A DNA stretch of 64,000 nucleotides from Aestuariibacter salexigens DSM 15300 (GTDB taxonomy: Bacteria > Pseudomonadota > Gammaproteobacteria > Enterobacterales > Alteromonadaceae): NCBI RefSeq assembly GCF_000429145.1, contig NZ_KE386852.1, positions 110,408-174,407 on the forward strand, given 5' to 3'. A program made the translations under genes and the position numbers. Positions 1-9,707 of the stretch are shown here, piece by piece. The notes beneath the pieces were generated by a model. The model was not told the DNA's origin, searched no databases, and worked only from the letters and a program-made list of their open reading frames with translations. Each line of letters begins with the position of its first letter. The first letter of the stretch is position 1.

Positions 1-191
1 CTGGTGATAATGCGCGTGCGCATTTCATGTACTTTGGTGAACATCTCTTCATCACCGTTGTACTCAGATTCCTCAACACCATACAAGCGCAAGGCTTTGG
101 GGGTACTGCCACCACTCTGATCCAGCGCGGCAATAAAACCATCTTGAGTACGAATTTTTTCCAGCATGTCTTGCTGAGCCTGTGAAGCCAT
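1..191 (-). CDS. fda: Class I fructose-bisphosphate aldolase, N-terminal part (cut by window edge)
   Basis: Only the first 63 codons are present; the frame runs off the left edge. The N-terminus contains [19 protein letters not shown] followed by [18 protein letters not shown], typical of bacterial class I (Schiff-base) fructose-1,6-bisphosphate aldolase rather than the metal-dependent class II FbaA. The enzyme cleaves fructose-1,6-bisphosphate to glyceraldehyde-3-phosphate and dihydroxyacetone phosphate in the cytoplasm. The ATG at 191 is preceded by GGAG at a normal distance. It is the last visible gene of the tkt-epd-pgk-aldolase series. The 127-bp gap after pgk could hold its own promoter. 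The catalytic lysine lies outside the window, so class I rests on the N-terminus alone. Confidence 0.85.
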   Translation of the reverse strand, partial: MASQAQQDMLEKIRTQDGFIAALDQSGGSTPKALRLYGVEESEYNGDEEMFTKVHEMRTRIIT

Positions 192-318
192 GAGCAACAC
201 TCCTTTATTGTGCAATGCGATAGTAAAACGCATTGTGTAGGTTACAGAGGGCGGTCTTATCTGACCATATACCCAATTTTTATTATTCGCGCATCATTAA
301 TGCACGCGTTGAATAGAT

Positions 319-1494
319 TTAGCAGCCTCGCTCTGTAAGCATTGCTACCGCCGGTAACGTCTTACCTTCGAGGAACTCGAGGAATGCACCACCACCAGTC
401 GAGATATAGGAAACCTTATCGCTAATTTGATATTTATCCACCGCAGCCAGGGTATCACCGCCCCCCGCAATAGAAAACGCAGCGCTGTCCGCGATAGCGT
501 GGGCAAGTGCTTTGGTTCCCTCGCCAAACTGATCAAACTCAAACACCCCAACCGGACCATTCCACACAATCGTGCCCGCATTTGCCAGTATATCAGCCAG
601 GGCCCGTGCAGACTCAGGGCCAATATCGAAGATCATATCGTCGTCTGCGACGTCGGCAACGCTTTTCAGGGTGGCTTCTGCATCTGCCGCGAAGGCTTTG
701 CCACACACCACGTCAGTTGGCACAGGGATATCACCACCGTTATCTTTTGCCTGCTGCATCAGACGTGTTGCTTCACCGATAAGGTCAGCTTCATAAAGTG
801 ACTTACCCACATTGTGACCATTCGCAGCAATAAAGGTGTTGGCGATGCCGCCGCCAACGACCAGCTGGTCAACTTTGCCCGCCAGGGATTCCAAAACGGT
901 TAATTTGGTCGACACTTTTGAACCGCCGACAATGGCTACCAGCGGTCTGGCCGGGTTCTGCAACGCTTTACCCAAGGCGTCAAGTTCTGCAGCCAGTAAT
1001 GGACCCGCACACGCGACCGGTGCAAACTGCCCTGCACCATGGGTAGAGGCCTGAGCTCGGTGTGCAGTGCCAAAGGCATCCATTACATACACATCACATA
1101 GCGCCGCGTATTGCTTCGACAAGGCTTCATCGTTTTTCTTCTCGCCTTTATTGAAGCGGACATTTTCCAGCACCACTAACTCACCGGCATTAAGACTGAC
1201 GCCCTGTAAGTAATCTGTTTCAAGGCGCACCGGGCAATCGAGCGCACCAGCGAGATAATCTACTACAGGTTTAAGACTAAACTCTTCAGCGTACTCACCC
1301 TCAGTAGGACGCCCCAGGTGCGACATCACCATCACCTTGGCACCCGCTGCCAACGCATGCTTGATGGTCGGCAAAGATGCTTTGATGCGGGCATCTGAGG
1401 TGACCTTGCCTTCTTTGACCGGTACATTGAGATCCTCACGAATGAGAACGCGCTTACCGCTCAAATCCAAATCTGTCATATTAATTATTGCCAT
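319..1494 (-). CDS. pgk: Phosphoglycerate kinase
   Basis: Phosphoglycerate kinase, 391 residues, the usual bacterial length. It transfers phosphate between 1,3-bisphosphoglycerate and ADP in lower glycolysis and gluconeogenesis. Seen directly: the substrate-binding N-terminal stretch [18 protein letters not shown], the hinge region GGSKVSTKL near residue 190, and the nucleotide-binding [11 protein letters not shown] near residue 310. It follows epd by 18 bp on the same strand, so the two are surely cotranscribed, and the aldolase follows. This is the common gammaproteobacterial epd-pgk-fba order. No truncation or missing motif is apparent. Confidence 0.98.
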   Translation of the reverse strand: MAIINMTDLDLSGKRVLIREDLNVPVKEGKVTSDARIKASLPTIKHALAAGAKVMVMSHLGRPTEGEYAEEFSLKPVVDYLAGALDCPVRLETDYLQGVSLNAGELVVLENVRFNKGEKKNDEALSKQYAALCDVYVMDAFGTAHRAQASTHGAGQFAPVACAGPLLAAELDALGKALQNPARPLVAIVGGSKVSTKLTVLESLAGKVDQLVVGGGIANTFIAANGHNVGKSLYEADLIGEATRLMQQAKDNGGDIPVPTDVVCGKAFAADAEATLKSVADVADDDMIFDIGPESARALADILANAGTIVWNGPVGVFEFDQFGEGTKALAHAIADSAAFSIAGGGDTLAAVDKYQISDKVSYISTGGGAFLEFLEGKTLPAVAMLTERGC

Positions 1495-1512
1495 ATGTTC
1501 GGCTCCCTGAGG

Positions 1513-2532
1513 TTAAAGTGTGAATTCTTCTGCAAACATGGCTACCCCGGTATCCAGCATGCGATTAGCAAAGCCCCATTCATTATCACACCAAACCAGT
1601 GTCTTGATCAGCTGTCCATGGCTGACACGGGTTTGCGTGCCATCCACAATACAAGAATGGGGGTCGTGATTGAAATCGACAGATACCAGCGGTGCTTCGG
1701 TGTACCCCAAAATACCTGCCAGCCTACCATGTCGGGCGTCCTGTAGAGCGCGATTCACGTCTTCTACAGCAACATCTGATGCGACGGTAACGCTCAAGTC
1801 CATTGCCGTAACGTTAATGGTAGGCACTCTGACCGCGATAGCTTCGAAGCGGCCAGCGAACTTTGGCAGAATACGCTCTATGCCACGGGCCAGCCTTGTA
1901 TCGACAGGAATAATCGATTGACTGGCGGCTCGGGTACGCCGCAAATCCGGGTGGTAGGCGTCAATAACCTGCTGATCATGCATCGATGCGTGAATAGTAG
2001 TAATGGTGCCGCTTTTGACTGAAAATGCATTGTCCAGGGTCTGAAGCACCGGCACGATACAGTTGGTGGTGCAGCTACCATTTGATACCAGACGGTCTGT
2101 CTGTTTAAGATTTTGTTCGTTGATGCCGTATACCACGGTGGCATCGAGGTCGGCCTCACCCGGCTGTGAAAACAGCACTTTTCTGGCGCCCGCCTGAATA
2201 TGTGCCAGCCCCTGTTCGCGGCTGCCGGGACCGCCGCTGCATTCCATCACAAGGTCGACCCCGAAGCGTTGCCAGTCAATATCACCAGGGTGTTGTTGAT
2301 GGGTTAATGCTATCCGGTCACCCGCCACGACCAGTGTGCCATTGTCCAATGCCACATCAAATGCAAATCGACCGTGGGTAGTGTCATACTTGAGTAAGTG
2401 CGCGATCCCTTCAGGCTCGGCAAGCTCATTGATGGCGACAACCTGGATATGCTGGTTGCGCCCAGATTCATACAGGGCGCGCAATACACTGCGACCTATC
2501 CGGCCAAATCCGTTTATCGCCACCCGCAGCAT
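1513..2532 (-). CDS. epd: D-erythrose-4-phosphate dehydrogenase
   Basis: A GAPDH-family enzyme of 339 residues. Gene order and sequence point to Epd, which oxidises erythrose-4-phosphate to 4-phosphoerythronate in pyridoxal phosphate synthesis. The N-terminal Rossmann motif is [19 protein letters not shown]. The catalytic cysteine is Cys154 in [29 protein letters not shown] and the C-terminal [14 protein letters not shown] are very close to E. coli Epd as I recall it. It lies 22 bp after tkt and 18 bp before pgk on the same strand. A GAPDH role cannot be excluded by eye, but the residues around the active site fit Epd better. Confidence 0.93.
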   Translation of the reverse strand: MLRVAINGFGRIGRSVLRALYESGRNQHIQVVAINELAEPEGIAHLLKYDTTHGRFAFDVALDNGTLVVAGDRIALTHQQHPGDIDWQRFGVDLVMECSGGPGSREQGLAHIQAGARKVLFSQPGEADLDATVVYGINEQNLKQTDRLVSNGSCTTNCIVPVLQTLDNAFSVKSGTITTIHASMHDQQVIDAYHPDLRRTRAASQSIIPVDTRLARGIERILPKFAGRFEAIAVRVPTINVTAMDLSVTVASDVAVEDVNRALQDARHGRLAGILGYTEAPLVSVDFNHDPHSCIVDGTQTRVSHGQLIKTLVWCDNEWGFANRMLDTGVAMFAEEFTL

Positions 2533-2554
2533 GATATTACGCCCCTGCTTACTA

Positions 2555-4555
2555 TCAGTGTTTGAGAAGTGCCTGACTGGCCTCTACAACAGCGTCGACT
2601 GTGATACCAAAGTGCTTGAACAAGTCGCCTGCCGGTGCCGATTCGCCGAATGAATCCATACCGATAATCGCTCCGTTCAAGCCCACATACTTATACCAGA
2701 AGTCTTTACTGGCAGCTTCCACTGCAACTCGTCTGGTTACGGCTGACGGCAGTACTTGCTCTCGGTATTCTGCACTCTGACGGTCAAACACATCACTACT
2801 TGGCATAGATACGACTCGCGCCTGCACGCCGCTTTCGGTGAGTTGCTGCCATGCGTCAACCGCCAATTGCACTTCGGAGCCGGTTGCAATAAGGATGATG
2901 TCAGGCGCTGCATCGCAGTCCTTTAAGACATAGCCACCACGTGATACGTCCGCCAGTTGGCGTTCATCACGTGACTGCTGAGGCAAACCTTGTCGGGTAA
3001 AAATCAGACTCGTGGGTCCATCATTTCTTTCAATGGCCATTTTCCACGCAATCGCAGATTCGACCTGATCACAGGGACGCCAGTTATCCAGGTTTGGCGT
3101 GGCGCGCAAGGCTGTTAATTGCTCTACCGGCTGGTGTGTCGGACCGTCTTCTCCCAGACCGATTGAGTCGTGCGTGTAGACAAACAAACACGGCAGCTTC
3201 ATCAACGCCGCCATTCGCACAGCATTGCGAGCATATTCCATGAACATCAGGAAGGTCGCACCATACGCTTTAAAGCCACCATGCAGTGCAATACCATTCA
3301 TGATGGCGCTCATACCAAATTCACGAACGCCGTAATAAATATAGTTACCGCTCGCATCCTTAGCGGTAAGAGGCTTGCTATCAGACCAGATAGTCAGGTT
3401 TGAACCTGCCAAATCTGCAGAGCCGCCCATAAATTCAGGCAGCAGGGGCCCAAACGCATTGAGTGCGTTTTGTGATGCTTTACGGGTTGCAACGTTAGCA
3501 GGGTTTGCCTGTAGCGAAGCAATATAAGCACTGGCTTGTGCTTCCCAGTTAGCTGGCAAGTCACCTTTAACGCGGCGCGTAAATTCAGCAGCCAATTCAG
3601 GATAAGCCTGCTGGTATGCATCAAAACGTTGCTGCCATGTATGCTGTGCGGCCTGCCCTTTATCTTTTGCATCCCACTGAGCATAGATATCTTGCGGGAT
3701 CACAAATTTGTCGTGCTCCCAACCAAGCGCTTTGCGCGTCGCGGCGATTTCATCCTCGCCAAGCGGCGCACCGTGGCAAGACTCGGTGCCCTGTTTGTTT
3801 GGTGCGCCAAACCCAATAACGGTTTTACAGCAAATAAGGGTTGGTTTGTTCGTTTCTGCTCGCGCCTGCGTGATAGCGGAGCTTATCTGCTCAGCATCAT
3901 GACCATCAACACCTTCAATAACCTGCCAACCGTAAGCGCGGAAACGGGCAGGTGTATCATCAGTAAACCACCCTTCTACTTCGCCATCGATGGAAATGCC
4001 ATTGTCATCCCAGAACGCGACCAATTTACCGAGTCCGAGTGTTCCTGCCAGTGAACACACTTCGTGAGAAATGCCTTCCATCAAGCAGCCATCACCCAAA
4101 AACGCATAGGTGTAGTGGTCAACGATGTCATGTCCGGGCTGGTTGAACTGTGCAGCCAGGGCTTTTTCAGCGATCGCCATTCCAACAGCGTTACTTATCC
4201 CCTGTCCAAGTGGCCCGGTCGTCGTCTCGACACCAGGGGCATAGCCGTACTCCGGATGGCCTGGTGTTTTAGAATGTAACTGGCGGAAGTTTTTCAGCTC
4301 CTGCAAAGGCAGTTCATAACCAGATAGGTGCAGCAGAGAATACAACAGCATCGACCCGTGACCGTTAGATAAAACGAAACGGTCGCGGTTAGGCCAGGCT
4401 GGATCAGTTGGATTATGAACAAGGTAATCCTGCCATAAGACCTGCGCAATATCAGCCATGCCCATGGGTGCACCTGGATGACCAGAATTAGCTTGTTGAA
4501 CAGCATCCATACTTAATGCGCGAATGGCATTGGCAAGATCTCGGCGTGACGGCAT
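2555..4555 (-). CDS. tkt: Transketolase
   Basis: Thiamine-diphosphate transketolase of the non-oxidative pentose phosphate pathway, 666 residues with the chosen start. The frame is open a further 35 codons upstream. [20 protein letters not shown] matches the usual family N-terminus, and the ATG at 4555 has GGAGAA about 8 nt upstream, so the longer start is rejected. Seen: the ThDP-binding [13 protein letters not shown] region, the [20 protein letters not shown] active-site loop, and a complete C-terminal domain. It heads the tkt-epd-pgk-aldolase run, with erythrose-4-phosphate linking its product pool to Epd. metK diverges from it across 257 bp. Confidence 0.98.
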   Translation of the reverse strand: MPSRRDLANAIRALSMDAVQQANSGHPGAPMGMADIAQVLWQDYLVHNPTDPAWPNRDRFVLSNGHGSMLLYSLLHLSGYELPLQELKNFRQLHSKTPGHPEYGYAPGVETTTGPLGQGISNAVGMAIAEKALAAQFNQPGHDIVDHYTYAFLGDGCLMEGISHEVCSLAGTLGLGKLVAFWDDNGISIDGEVEGWFTDDTPARFRAYGWQVIEGVDGHDAEQISSAITQARAETNKPTLICCKTVIGFGAPNKQGTESCHGAPLGEDEIAATRKALGWEHDKFVIPQDIYAQWDAKDKGQAAQHTWQQRFDAYQQAYPELAAEFTRRVKGDLPANWEAQASAYIASLQANPANVATRKASQNALNAFGPLLPEFMGGSADLAGSNLTIWSDSKPLTAKDASGNYIYYGVREFGMSAIMNGIALHGGFKAYGATFLMFMEYARNAVRMAALMKLPCLFVYTHDSIGLGEDGPTHQPVEQLTALRATPNLDNWRPCDQVESAIAWKMAIERNDGPTSLIFTRQGLPQQSRDERQLADVSRGGYVLKDCDAAPDIILIATGSEVQLAVDAWQQLTESGVQARVVSMPSSDVFDRQSAEYREQVLPSAVTRRVAVEAASKDFWYKYVGLNGAIIGMDSFGESAPAGDLFKHFGITVDAVVEASQALLKH

Positions 4556-4718
4556 GACTTCTCCTGCAGAAAATAAACGTTTAGAGATTGTCCGAAGCAT
4601 CTCTGTGGGCACTCCGGAAACGTGGGCCGGTATTCTCCCCCAGGCGCAGTTCTTGTGCAATGGCTGGAGCCGAATTTACAACCTGTAAACGCGTTCAGTG
4701 GAAACATTAGTTACCATC

Positions 4719-4774
4719 AGCCATTTAGACGTCTGGAAGTAAAGACTGGTATAAATTTCATTTACGGCTAAAAT
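4719..4774 (+). promoter_or_regulatory. MetJ operator and promoter of metK
   Basis: A perfect MetJ box AGACGTCT lies at 4727-4734. In the same 8-bp register it is followed by GGAAGTAA (4/8) and AGACTGGT (5/8, 4743-4750) and preceded by AGCCATTT (5/8, 4719-4726). A TAAAAT at 4769-4774 can serve as -10 with a weak CTGGTA at 4746-4751 as -35, so MetJ bound here would cover the -35 region. MetJ repressing metK when SAM is abundant is established for enterobacteria; its action here is inferred from the boxes. Confidence 0.75.
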
Positions 4775-4812
4775 ACAGTCTTTCGTTTTCATGCAGAAGA
4801 GAAGTGACCCAC

Positions 4813-5961
4813 ATGACCAGACACCTTTTTACATCCGAATCGGTTTCAGAAGGACATCCGGATAAAATCGCCGATCAGATTTCTGATGCCGTGCTGGATG
4901 CCATTCTAGAGCAGGATCCCCGTGCCCGAGTAGCGTGTGAGACCTACGTTAAAACAGGCATGGTGATGGTGGGTGGCGAAATCACAACTTCTGCCTGGGT
5001 CGACATTGAAGATTTAACCCGCAGGACCGTTAAAGACATTGGCTACACTCATTCAGATATGGGCTTTGACGCCGAGTCGTGTGCGGTGCTTAATGCCATC
5101 GGCAAGCAGTCACCAGATATCAATCAGGGCGTTGACAGAAGTCGTCCCGAAGAACAGGGTGCCGGCGACCAGGGGTTAATGTTCGGCTATGCCAGTAACG
5201 AAACCGACGTGCTAATGCCTGCCCCCATTACCTATTCGCACCGCCTGGTACAGCGACAGGCTGAAGTACGTAAAAAAGGTATCCTCGACTGGCTGCGGCC
5301 CGATGCCAAATCACAGGTTACGTTTGTGTATGAAGACAATAAGCCTGTTGCTATCGATGCGGTTGTTCTGTCTACCCAACATTGCGACAGCATCAGCACA
5401 GAAACACTGCGCGAAGCGGTGATGGATGAAATCATCAAGCCTGTGTTACCGGCTGAATGGCTGAGCGCGAACACCAAGTTTCATATTAACCCAACTGGGC
5501 GATTTGTGATTGGTGGCCCAATGGGTGACTGTGGCCTGACCGGCCGCAAGATCATTGTGGATACATACGGTGGCATGGCACGTCATGGCGGCGGCGCGTT
5601 TTCAGGAAAGGATCCTAGTAAAGTTGACCGCAGTGCCGCTTATGCAGGGCGCTACGTGGCGAAAAATATCGTAGCCGCAGGGCTCGCCGAGCGCTGTGAG
5701 ATACAGGTATCCTATGCCATTGGCGTTGCCGATCCGACATCGATCAGCATTGATACTTTCGGCACCGGCAAGGTCAGCGATGAAATCCTTACGGAACTGG
5801 TGAAAACCCACTTCGATCTTAGGCCTTATGGATTGATAAAAATGCTTGACCTGGAACGTCCGATCTATAAGGCGACTGCAGCGTATGGCCACTTCGGCCG
5901 TGACGCCTTTCCATGGGAAAAAACTGACAAAGCGGAACAGTTACGAGCAGACGCGCTATAA
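4813..5961 (+). CDS. metK: S-adenosylmethionine synthetase (methionine adenosyltransferase)
   Basis: Makes S-adenosylmethionine from methionine and ATP. The N-terminus [20 protein letters not shown] is the family signature. The ATP/phosphate-binding segment [20 protein letters not shown] and the ISIDTFGTG region are intact. A GTG nine bases upstream is in frame, but the ATG at 4813 gives the conserved N-terminus and has GAGAAG 8 nt before it; length is then 382 residues, as in the family. It is transcribed away from tkt, with MetJ-type boxes in the promoter. The gene ends inside a perfect hairpin shared with the convergent lipoprotein gene. Confidence 0.98.
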   Translation: MTRHLFTSESVSEGHPDKIADQISDAVLDAILEQDPRARVACETYVKTGMVMVGGEITTSAWVDIEDLTRRTVKDIGYTHSDMGFDAESCAVLNAIGKQSPDINQGVDRSRPEEQGAGDQGLMFGYASNETDVLMPAPITYSHRLVQRQAEVRKKGILDWLRPDAKSQVTFVYEDNKPVAIDAVVLSTQHCDSISTETLREAVMDEIIKPVLPAEWLSANTKFHINPTGRFVIGGPMGDCGLTGRKIIVDTYGGMARHGGGAFSGKDPSKVDRSAAYAGRYVAKNIVAAGLAERCEIQVSYAIGVADPTSISIDTFGTGKVSDEILTELVKTHFDLRPYGLIKMLDLERPIYKATAAYGHFGRDAFPWEKTDKAEQLRADAL

Positions 5962-5969
5962 GCGCGTCT
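5949..5969. terminator. Hairpin over the metK stop codon
   Basis: AGACGCGC (5949-5956), loop TATAA, GCGCGTCT (5962-5969) form a perfect 8-bp GC-rich stem. The metK TAA stop sits in the loop. There is no clear T-tract on either side, so intrinsic termination is uncertain; it may instead protect 3' ends of the two convergent transcripts. Confidence 0.5.
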
Positions 5970-5974
5970 AGCCG

Positions 5975-6439
5975 TTAATAATACGCTTCCGCCTCTAGTT
6001 CGCACACTCTGCCATCAACCCGGTTCAATGATACTTCACCGGCGACACGCACTTTAACGCAGTCGCCGTACGTGGCAGGCTGATGGTCGATAATGACGGT
6101 AACGGTATCGCCATCCACTGCATCCAAATCATACTCGAAGCCACGGTTGTCACCTTCAAACAGGGCCGTCAGCGCGCCGGCAATGAGGCCTCCCCACAGC
6201 GCACCGCGGAGAATATCGTCACCATCCCGGTGAATACTGGATATCATGCCATCCACCGCCCCCACAGCTGCCGCTTCTCCCGCATAGGATTTGAATTTTA
6301 CTTCCCTGACATCGTGAACATAGGCGTAGAACTCTGTCACAAACTGATTTTCCGCCGCACGATGCACCCCCGACGAGGCACAACCACCTAACCATGCCAT
6401 TACGCTAAATGCCAACGCTATTTTCGTAACAGATTTCAC
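5975..6439 (-). CDS. Putative lipoprotein, glycine-rich middle segment
   Basis: A 154-residue predicted outer-membrane lipoprotein of unknown function. The N-terminus is a type II signal peptide (KIALAFSVMAWLGGCASSG) with lipobox LGGC and lipidated Cys20. A hydrophobic glycine/alanine stretch (ALWGGLIAGALTALFEG, about residues 82-100) resembles the glycine-zipper segment of SlyB-type lipoproteins. The C-terminal part holds two cysteines and a short beta-rich stretch like the SlyB C-terminus. It stands alone, converging on metK with 13 bp between stops. Relation to SlyB is an inference from layout, not a firm family call. Confidence 0.75.
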   Translation of the reverse strand: MKSVTKIALAFSVMAWLGGCASSGVHRAAENQFVTEFYAYVHDVREVKFKSYAGEAAAVGAVDGMISSIHRDGDDILRGALWGGLIAGALTALFEGDNRGFEYDLDAVDGDTVTVIIDHQPATYGDCVKVRVAGEVSLNRVDGRVCELEAEAYY

Positions 6440-6558
6440 GATAACTCCTTCACCGGACTTTTTTGCTGAGTTAAAGTTAAAGTAGTTCTGCTAAGCTGAA
6501 CCAAAGCTTAACCACGTTGGTTTTGGCAGCGTTTTATTTAATTAATGGATATCACACT

Positions 6559-7362
6559 ATGAGAAGCACGCTCCGCACGGTTGCTATCACGTTTTTATCG
6601 GTTTTCCTGTTAAGCAGTTGTGCGACCTCCCCCACCGGTCGCAGTCAGCTATTACTGTATTCGAGCCAGGAACTGTCAGTGATGGGTGCACAGGCGTTTG
6701 ATGGTATGAAAACGCAGCTAAAAGTCACAGAAGGTGGACAACAGAACAGTTATGTCAATTGTGTTGCTGGTTTCATCACCAGGCAGGTTCCTCAATCCGT
6801 TTTCGCTGGCCAGTGGGAAGTTGTTGTGTTTGATGATGAGCAGGTAAACGCGTTTGCGCTGCCTGGCGGTAAGATTGGGGTGTACACTGGGCTGCTAAAG
6901 GTTGCCACCAATCAGCATCAGTTGGCAGCGGTTATCGGACATGAAGTGGGCCACGTGATCGCTGAACACGGCAATGAAAGAATGTCACAAGGCACGTTGA
7001 TACAGATTGGCACTGAGGCGACCAGGCAAATAATCAACGCCAACGAGGTTGCCTATAGTCAGCCCATTATGGCTGCGATTGGACTGGGTTTGCAGGTCGG
7101 TGTGCAGTTGCCATTTAGCCGCACTCACGAATCTGAAGCCGACCTGATTGGATTAGATCTAATGGCGAGTTCAGGGTTCGACCCACAGCAGGCAGTAAGC
7201 TTGTGGCAGAATATGGAAAAAGCCAGTGGTGGCAGGCAACAGCCAGAATTTCTTTCTACCCACCCAGCACCTCAAACTCGTATCAAAGATCTACAGGCCA
7301 ATATGCAGCCTGCAATGGCGCTGTATAAGGCCAGTACGGAGAGGCCCCGCTGCAATCCATAA
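6559..7362 (+). CDS. M48-family metallopeptidase, lipoprotein (LoiP/YggG-like)
   Basis: A zinc endopeptidase of 267 residues anchored as a lipoprotein: the signal peptide ends in LLSSCATSP with Cys21 as lipidation site. The zinc motif HEVGH is at residues 128-132, and the downstream glutamate ligand lies in THESEADLIGLDLM near residue 191. The layout resembles E. coli LoiP (YggG), an outer-membrane-associated protease whose gene also lies near tktA and mscS. A longer in-frame start at 6517 would put 14 residues before the signal peptide and is less likely. A bidirectional terminator follows directly. Confidence 0.9.
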   Translation: MRSTLRTVAITFLSVFLLSSCATSPTGRSQLLLYSSQELSVMGAQAFDGMKTQLKVTEGGQQNSYVNCVAGFITRQVPQSVFAGQWEVVVFDDEQVNAFALPGGKIGVYTGLLKVATNQHQLAAVIGHEVGHVIAEHGNERMSQGTLIQIGTEATRQIINANEVAYSQPIMAAIGLGLQVGVQLPFSRTHESEADLIGLDLMASSGFDPQQAVSLWQNMEKASGGRQQPEFLSTHPAPQTRIKDLQANMQPAMALYKASTERPRCNP

Positions 7363-7391
7363 AAAAACGGGCCATTATCTGGCCCGTTTTC
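7361..7391. terminator. Bidirectional intrinsic terminator between the M48 gene and mscS
   Basis: ACGGGCCA (7367-7374), loop TTATC, TGGCCCGT (7380-7387) is a perfect 8-bp stem. A run of A precedes it and TTTT follows, so it can stop transcription from both sides. Confidence 0.9.
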
Positions 7392-7410
7392 ATTTTCCAA
7401 TAACGACTAA

Positions 7411-8238
7411 TTATTCGCTGTCGGCTTTGTGTAAATGCACATCCATTTGTGGGAATGGAATGCCGATACCTTCCTGGTCAAATCGCAACTTCACCGCTTC
7501 GGTAAAATCGAATTTAACGCCCCAATAGTCCTCGGATTTAACCCACGGACGCACTACAAAATTGACGCTGCTATCCGCTAATTCAGACACCGCCACTTTT
7601 GGTGCAGGATCTTTCAGAATTCGCTCATCCGCTTCTACCATTTCGTTCAGGATATTCTTTGCTTTAAGCAAGTCAGCGTCGTAAGCAATGCCGATGACCA
7701 TATCAACACGTCGAGTGTCCTTGGCAGAGTAATTGATAATGTTGTCACCATAAATCTTGCCATTAGGCACGATGATTTCTTTGTTATCTGGCGTTGTCAT
7801 AATGGTCGTGAAAATACTGATACTCTTAACCGTTCCCATGACACCTGCGGTTTCAACGAAGTCTCCGGCTTTAAAGGGACGGAACACCAGCAACATCACA
7901 CCAGCCGCAAAATTCTGTAACGACCCCTGCAACGACAGACCAATAGCCAGACCTGCCGCACCTAAAATCGCCACCAGTGATGTAGTGTCGACACCCAACT
8001 GATCGAGCGATGCCACGATCACAAACAGCATCAGAATGGCGCTAATAATTGACTTAACAAAGTCAATCAGCATGTCGTCCCACTTCGATTTGGACATCAC
8101 TTTGCCAAACAAGCCGACCAGTACATTGACCACAATGCGACCAATGATAAAAATCAATAGCGCCATGACGATATTGATGCCCCAAGGTATCACGTAGAGA
8201 TCAATGATTTCTTGCATTTGTTCTGCATTCATATCCAT
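7411..8238 (-). CDS. mscS: Small-conductance mechanosensitive channel MscS
   Basis: A 275-residue inner-membrane channel that releases solutes on hypo-osmotic shock. Three N-terminal membrane helices are visible (about residues 15-38, 58-80, 85-108). The pore helix carries the alternating Ala/Gly pattern LGAAGLAIGLSLQGSLQNFA. The MscS beta domain follows (FRPFKAGDFVETAGVMGTV), then the C-terminal cytoplasmic domain with VPNGKIYGDNIINYS. Length is that of the small MscS class. The ATG at 8238 has AGGAACAACAC just upstream. A perfect 18-bp palindrome sits 26 bp before the start codon. Confidence 0.97.
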   Translation of the reverse strand: MDMNAEQMQEIIDLYVIPWGINIVMALLIFIIGRIVVNVLVGLFGKVMSKSKWDDMLIDFVKSIISAILMLFVIVASLDQLGVDTTSLVAILGAAGLAIGLSLQGSLQNFAAGVMLLVFRPFKAGDFVETAGVMGTVKSISIFTTIMTTPDNKEIIVPNGKIYGDNIINYSAKDTRRVDMVIGIAYDADLLKAKNILNEMVEADERILKDPAPKVAVSELADSSVNFVVRPWVKSEDYWGVKFDFTEAVKLRFDQEGIGIPFPQMDVHLHKADSE

Positions 8239-8263
8239 GTGTTGTTCCTGTTAACGAGTTGAG

Positions 8264-8281
8264 TGTTGACGCGCGTCAACA
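8264..8281. promoter_or_regulatory. Perfect 18-bp palindrome upstream of mscS
   Basis: TGTTGACGCGCGTCAACA is fully self-complementary (9+9, no spacer). It lies 26 bp upstream of the mscS start on the minus strand. It could be a repressor operator or a 5'-UTR hairpin; nothing identifies the binding protein. Confidence 0.5.
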
Positions 8282-8569
8282 AAGATCGGTGACGAACGTG
8301 TCAGAGTGTAGTTATAACGCACTGGGTAAAATTATCCATAGGTATATCTAACAATATATAAAACTGTCATATCAAGATGTTACTTTAAAGAGGTTAGAAG
8401 CACAGAATATTGGTATCTCATTGATTTGACTATCGATATAAGAAAATATGCTGCTCCGACTTTAATTTGACAGGTTTTTGACTATCTTTATGAGACTCAA
8501 AACATCGACATTGATGGGTATTGAGTGCTCTACAAAAGAGTCAGCTTAATATTTTTAAAGGAATTGAAA
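8282..8569. other. AT-rich intergenic region upstream of a small membrane ORF
   Basis: Together with the palindrome region this gives about 330 bp without a gene between mscS and the small ORF at 8570. It is AT-rich with several TATA-like stretches. No open frame with a ribosome-binding site and no RNA fold stood out by eye. Confidence 0.4.
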
Positions 8570-8743
8570 ATGTTAGTTCTTTCAATGCTATTCATAACCG
8601 TGGTGGTGCTTTTTATCTTCTCGCTGACCAGGGACACAGGAAAGCACACCAAGTATGCTCGCAAAGGGCATCACTCTCCTTCTACACTTAATCAGGAGAC
8701 CAGCCATTCGGTGACGTCAACTGATTTAATAAAGGTCAATTAG
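8570..8743 (+). CDS. Small single-span membrane protein, unknown
   Basis: A 57-residue ORF. The chosen ATG has AAAGGA about 7 nt upstream; an in-frame start at 8525 would add 15 residues but has no such site. The N-terminal 19 residues (MLVLSMLFITVVVLFIFSL) form one membrane helix, followed by a basic His-rich linker and a polar tail. No family recognised. A 12-bp hairpin follows the stop. It stands alone between mscS and rsmE. It could be a real small membrane protein or a chance frame; the ribosome-binding site and the hairpin favour the former. Confidence 0.5.
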   Translation: MLVLSMLFITVVVLFIFSLTRDTGKHTKYARKGHHSPSTLNQETSHSVTSTDLIKVN

Positions 8744-8756
8744 GCAGTAACGTGAT

Positions 8757-8785
8757 GCTATTCGTCGCCACGCGCGGCGAATAGC
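8757..8785 (+). terminator. Hairpin after the small membrane ORF
   Basis: GCTATTCGTCGC pairs with GCGGCGAATAGC (12 bp with one G-U) around loop CACGC. The following ATTGCTTC is only weakly T-rich, so efficiency is uncertain. Confidence 0.55.
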
Positions 8786-8888
8786 ATTGCTTCTATGTAA
8801 ATCTAGGGCAGCCATATTGTGCCGCTGATGCTTCATGGTAGACTTCGCTTCCGACATCAATATCAGTGAATCGAGCCACATTACTGTC

Positions 8889-9617
8889 ATGCGGATCCCA
8901 CGAATTTATCACTCCCAGCTTTTAAGCAGCGACTCGCAAATTGCACTTGAAAAAGATGCCGTAAATCACGTTGTCAACGTGTTGCGTCTCAAGCCAGGCC
9001 ATCCGGTTGTCCTTTTCAACGGAGATGGCAATGAGTACAGCGGTTCCTTGGTGCACACAGATAAGCGCAGCGCAACGGTGAATATAGATGCCAAGCTGTC
9101 ATTGTCCGTTGAGTCATCGTTATCCATTCATCTGGCCCAAGGCGTATCCAAGGGCGACCGAATGGACTGGGCAATTCAGAAAGCGGTAGAGCTTGGTGTG
9201 AATGACATCACACCGGTTATTACAGAGCGATGCGCGGTAAAGTTACCGCCGGAAAGATGGGAAAAAAAACGCGGCCAGTGGCAGAAAATTGCTATTGGCG
9301 CGTGTGAGCAGAGTGGCAGAAACGTAGTACCTGATATCCACCCTGTAATATCAGTAAGCGAATGGATGCAGCAGTCTACCAATCAACTCAGACTTATCCT
9401 GCAGCCAAAATCTACTCACCGGCTACGGCAGTTATCCCTACCCACCGGCGGCGTGAGGTTACTCATTGGGCCAGAGGGCGGCCTGAGCGACCAGGAAATG
9501 TATAGCGCTGAACAATGTGGCTTTCATGGCGTTGATCTGGGCCCTCGGATACTGCGCACTGAAACAGCGGCGGTGGCAGCCATTGCGACATTACAGGCGA
9601 TGTACGGCGACCTTTGA
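8889..9617 (+). CDS. rsmE: 16S rRNA m3U1498 methyltransferase RsmE
   Basis: SPOUT-family methyltransferase that modifies U1498 of 16S rRNA with SAM. The start MRIPRIYHSQLLSSD matches the family N-terminus, so the frame's longer upstream start is rejected; length is 242 residues, nearly that of E. coli RsmE. The PUA-like N-terminal domain includes HVVNVLRLKPGHPVVLFNGD. The C-terminal knot has LLIGPEGGLSDQE and GPRILRTETAAVAAI. In E. coli rsmE lies next to gshB; here about 17 kb of other genes separate them. No obvious ribosome-binding site precedes the ATG. Confidence 0.95.
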   Translation: MRIPRIYHSQLLSSDSQIALEKDAVNHVVNVLRLKPGHPVVLFNGDGNEYSGSLVHTDKRSATVNIDAKLSLSVESSLSIHLAQGVSKGDRMDWAIQKAVELGVNDITPVITERCAVKLPPERWEKKRGQWQKIAIGACEQSGRNVVPDIHPVISVSEWMQQSTNQLRLILQPKSTHRLRQLSLPTGGVRLLIGPEGGLSDQEMYSAEQCGFHGVDLGPRILRTETAAVAAIATLQAMYGDL

Positions 9618-9707
9618 TACAGGTCAACTGCCTTCGCCAGAGAGCTTTTCCTCGCTGAAACAATCTGTTACATTGATTAACAATTAAGCAGCAAAAGAAT
9701 AATAACA

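Noticed and set aside
3536..4054. A 172-codon open frame antisense to tkt
   Set aside because: It is opposite conserved transketolase sequence and has no protein-like features or ribosome-binding site of note.
4556..4812. SAM riboswitch upstream of metK
   Set aside because: No SAM-I-type helices or terminator were seen; MetJ boxes explain regulation, as in other gammaproteobacteria.
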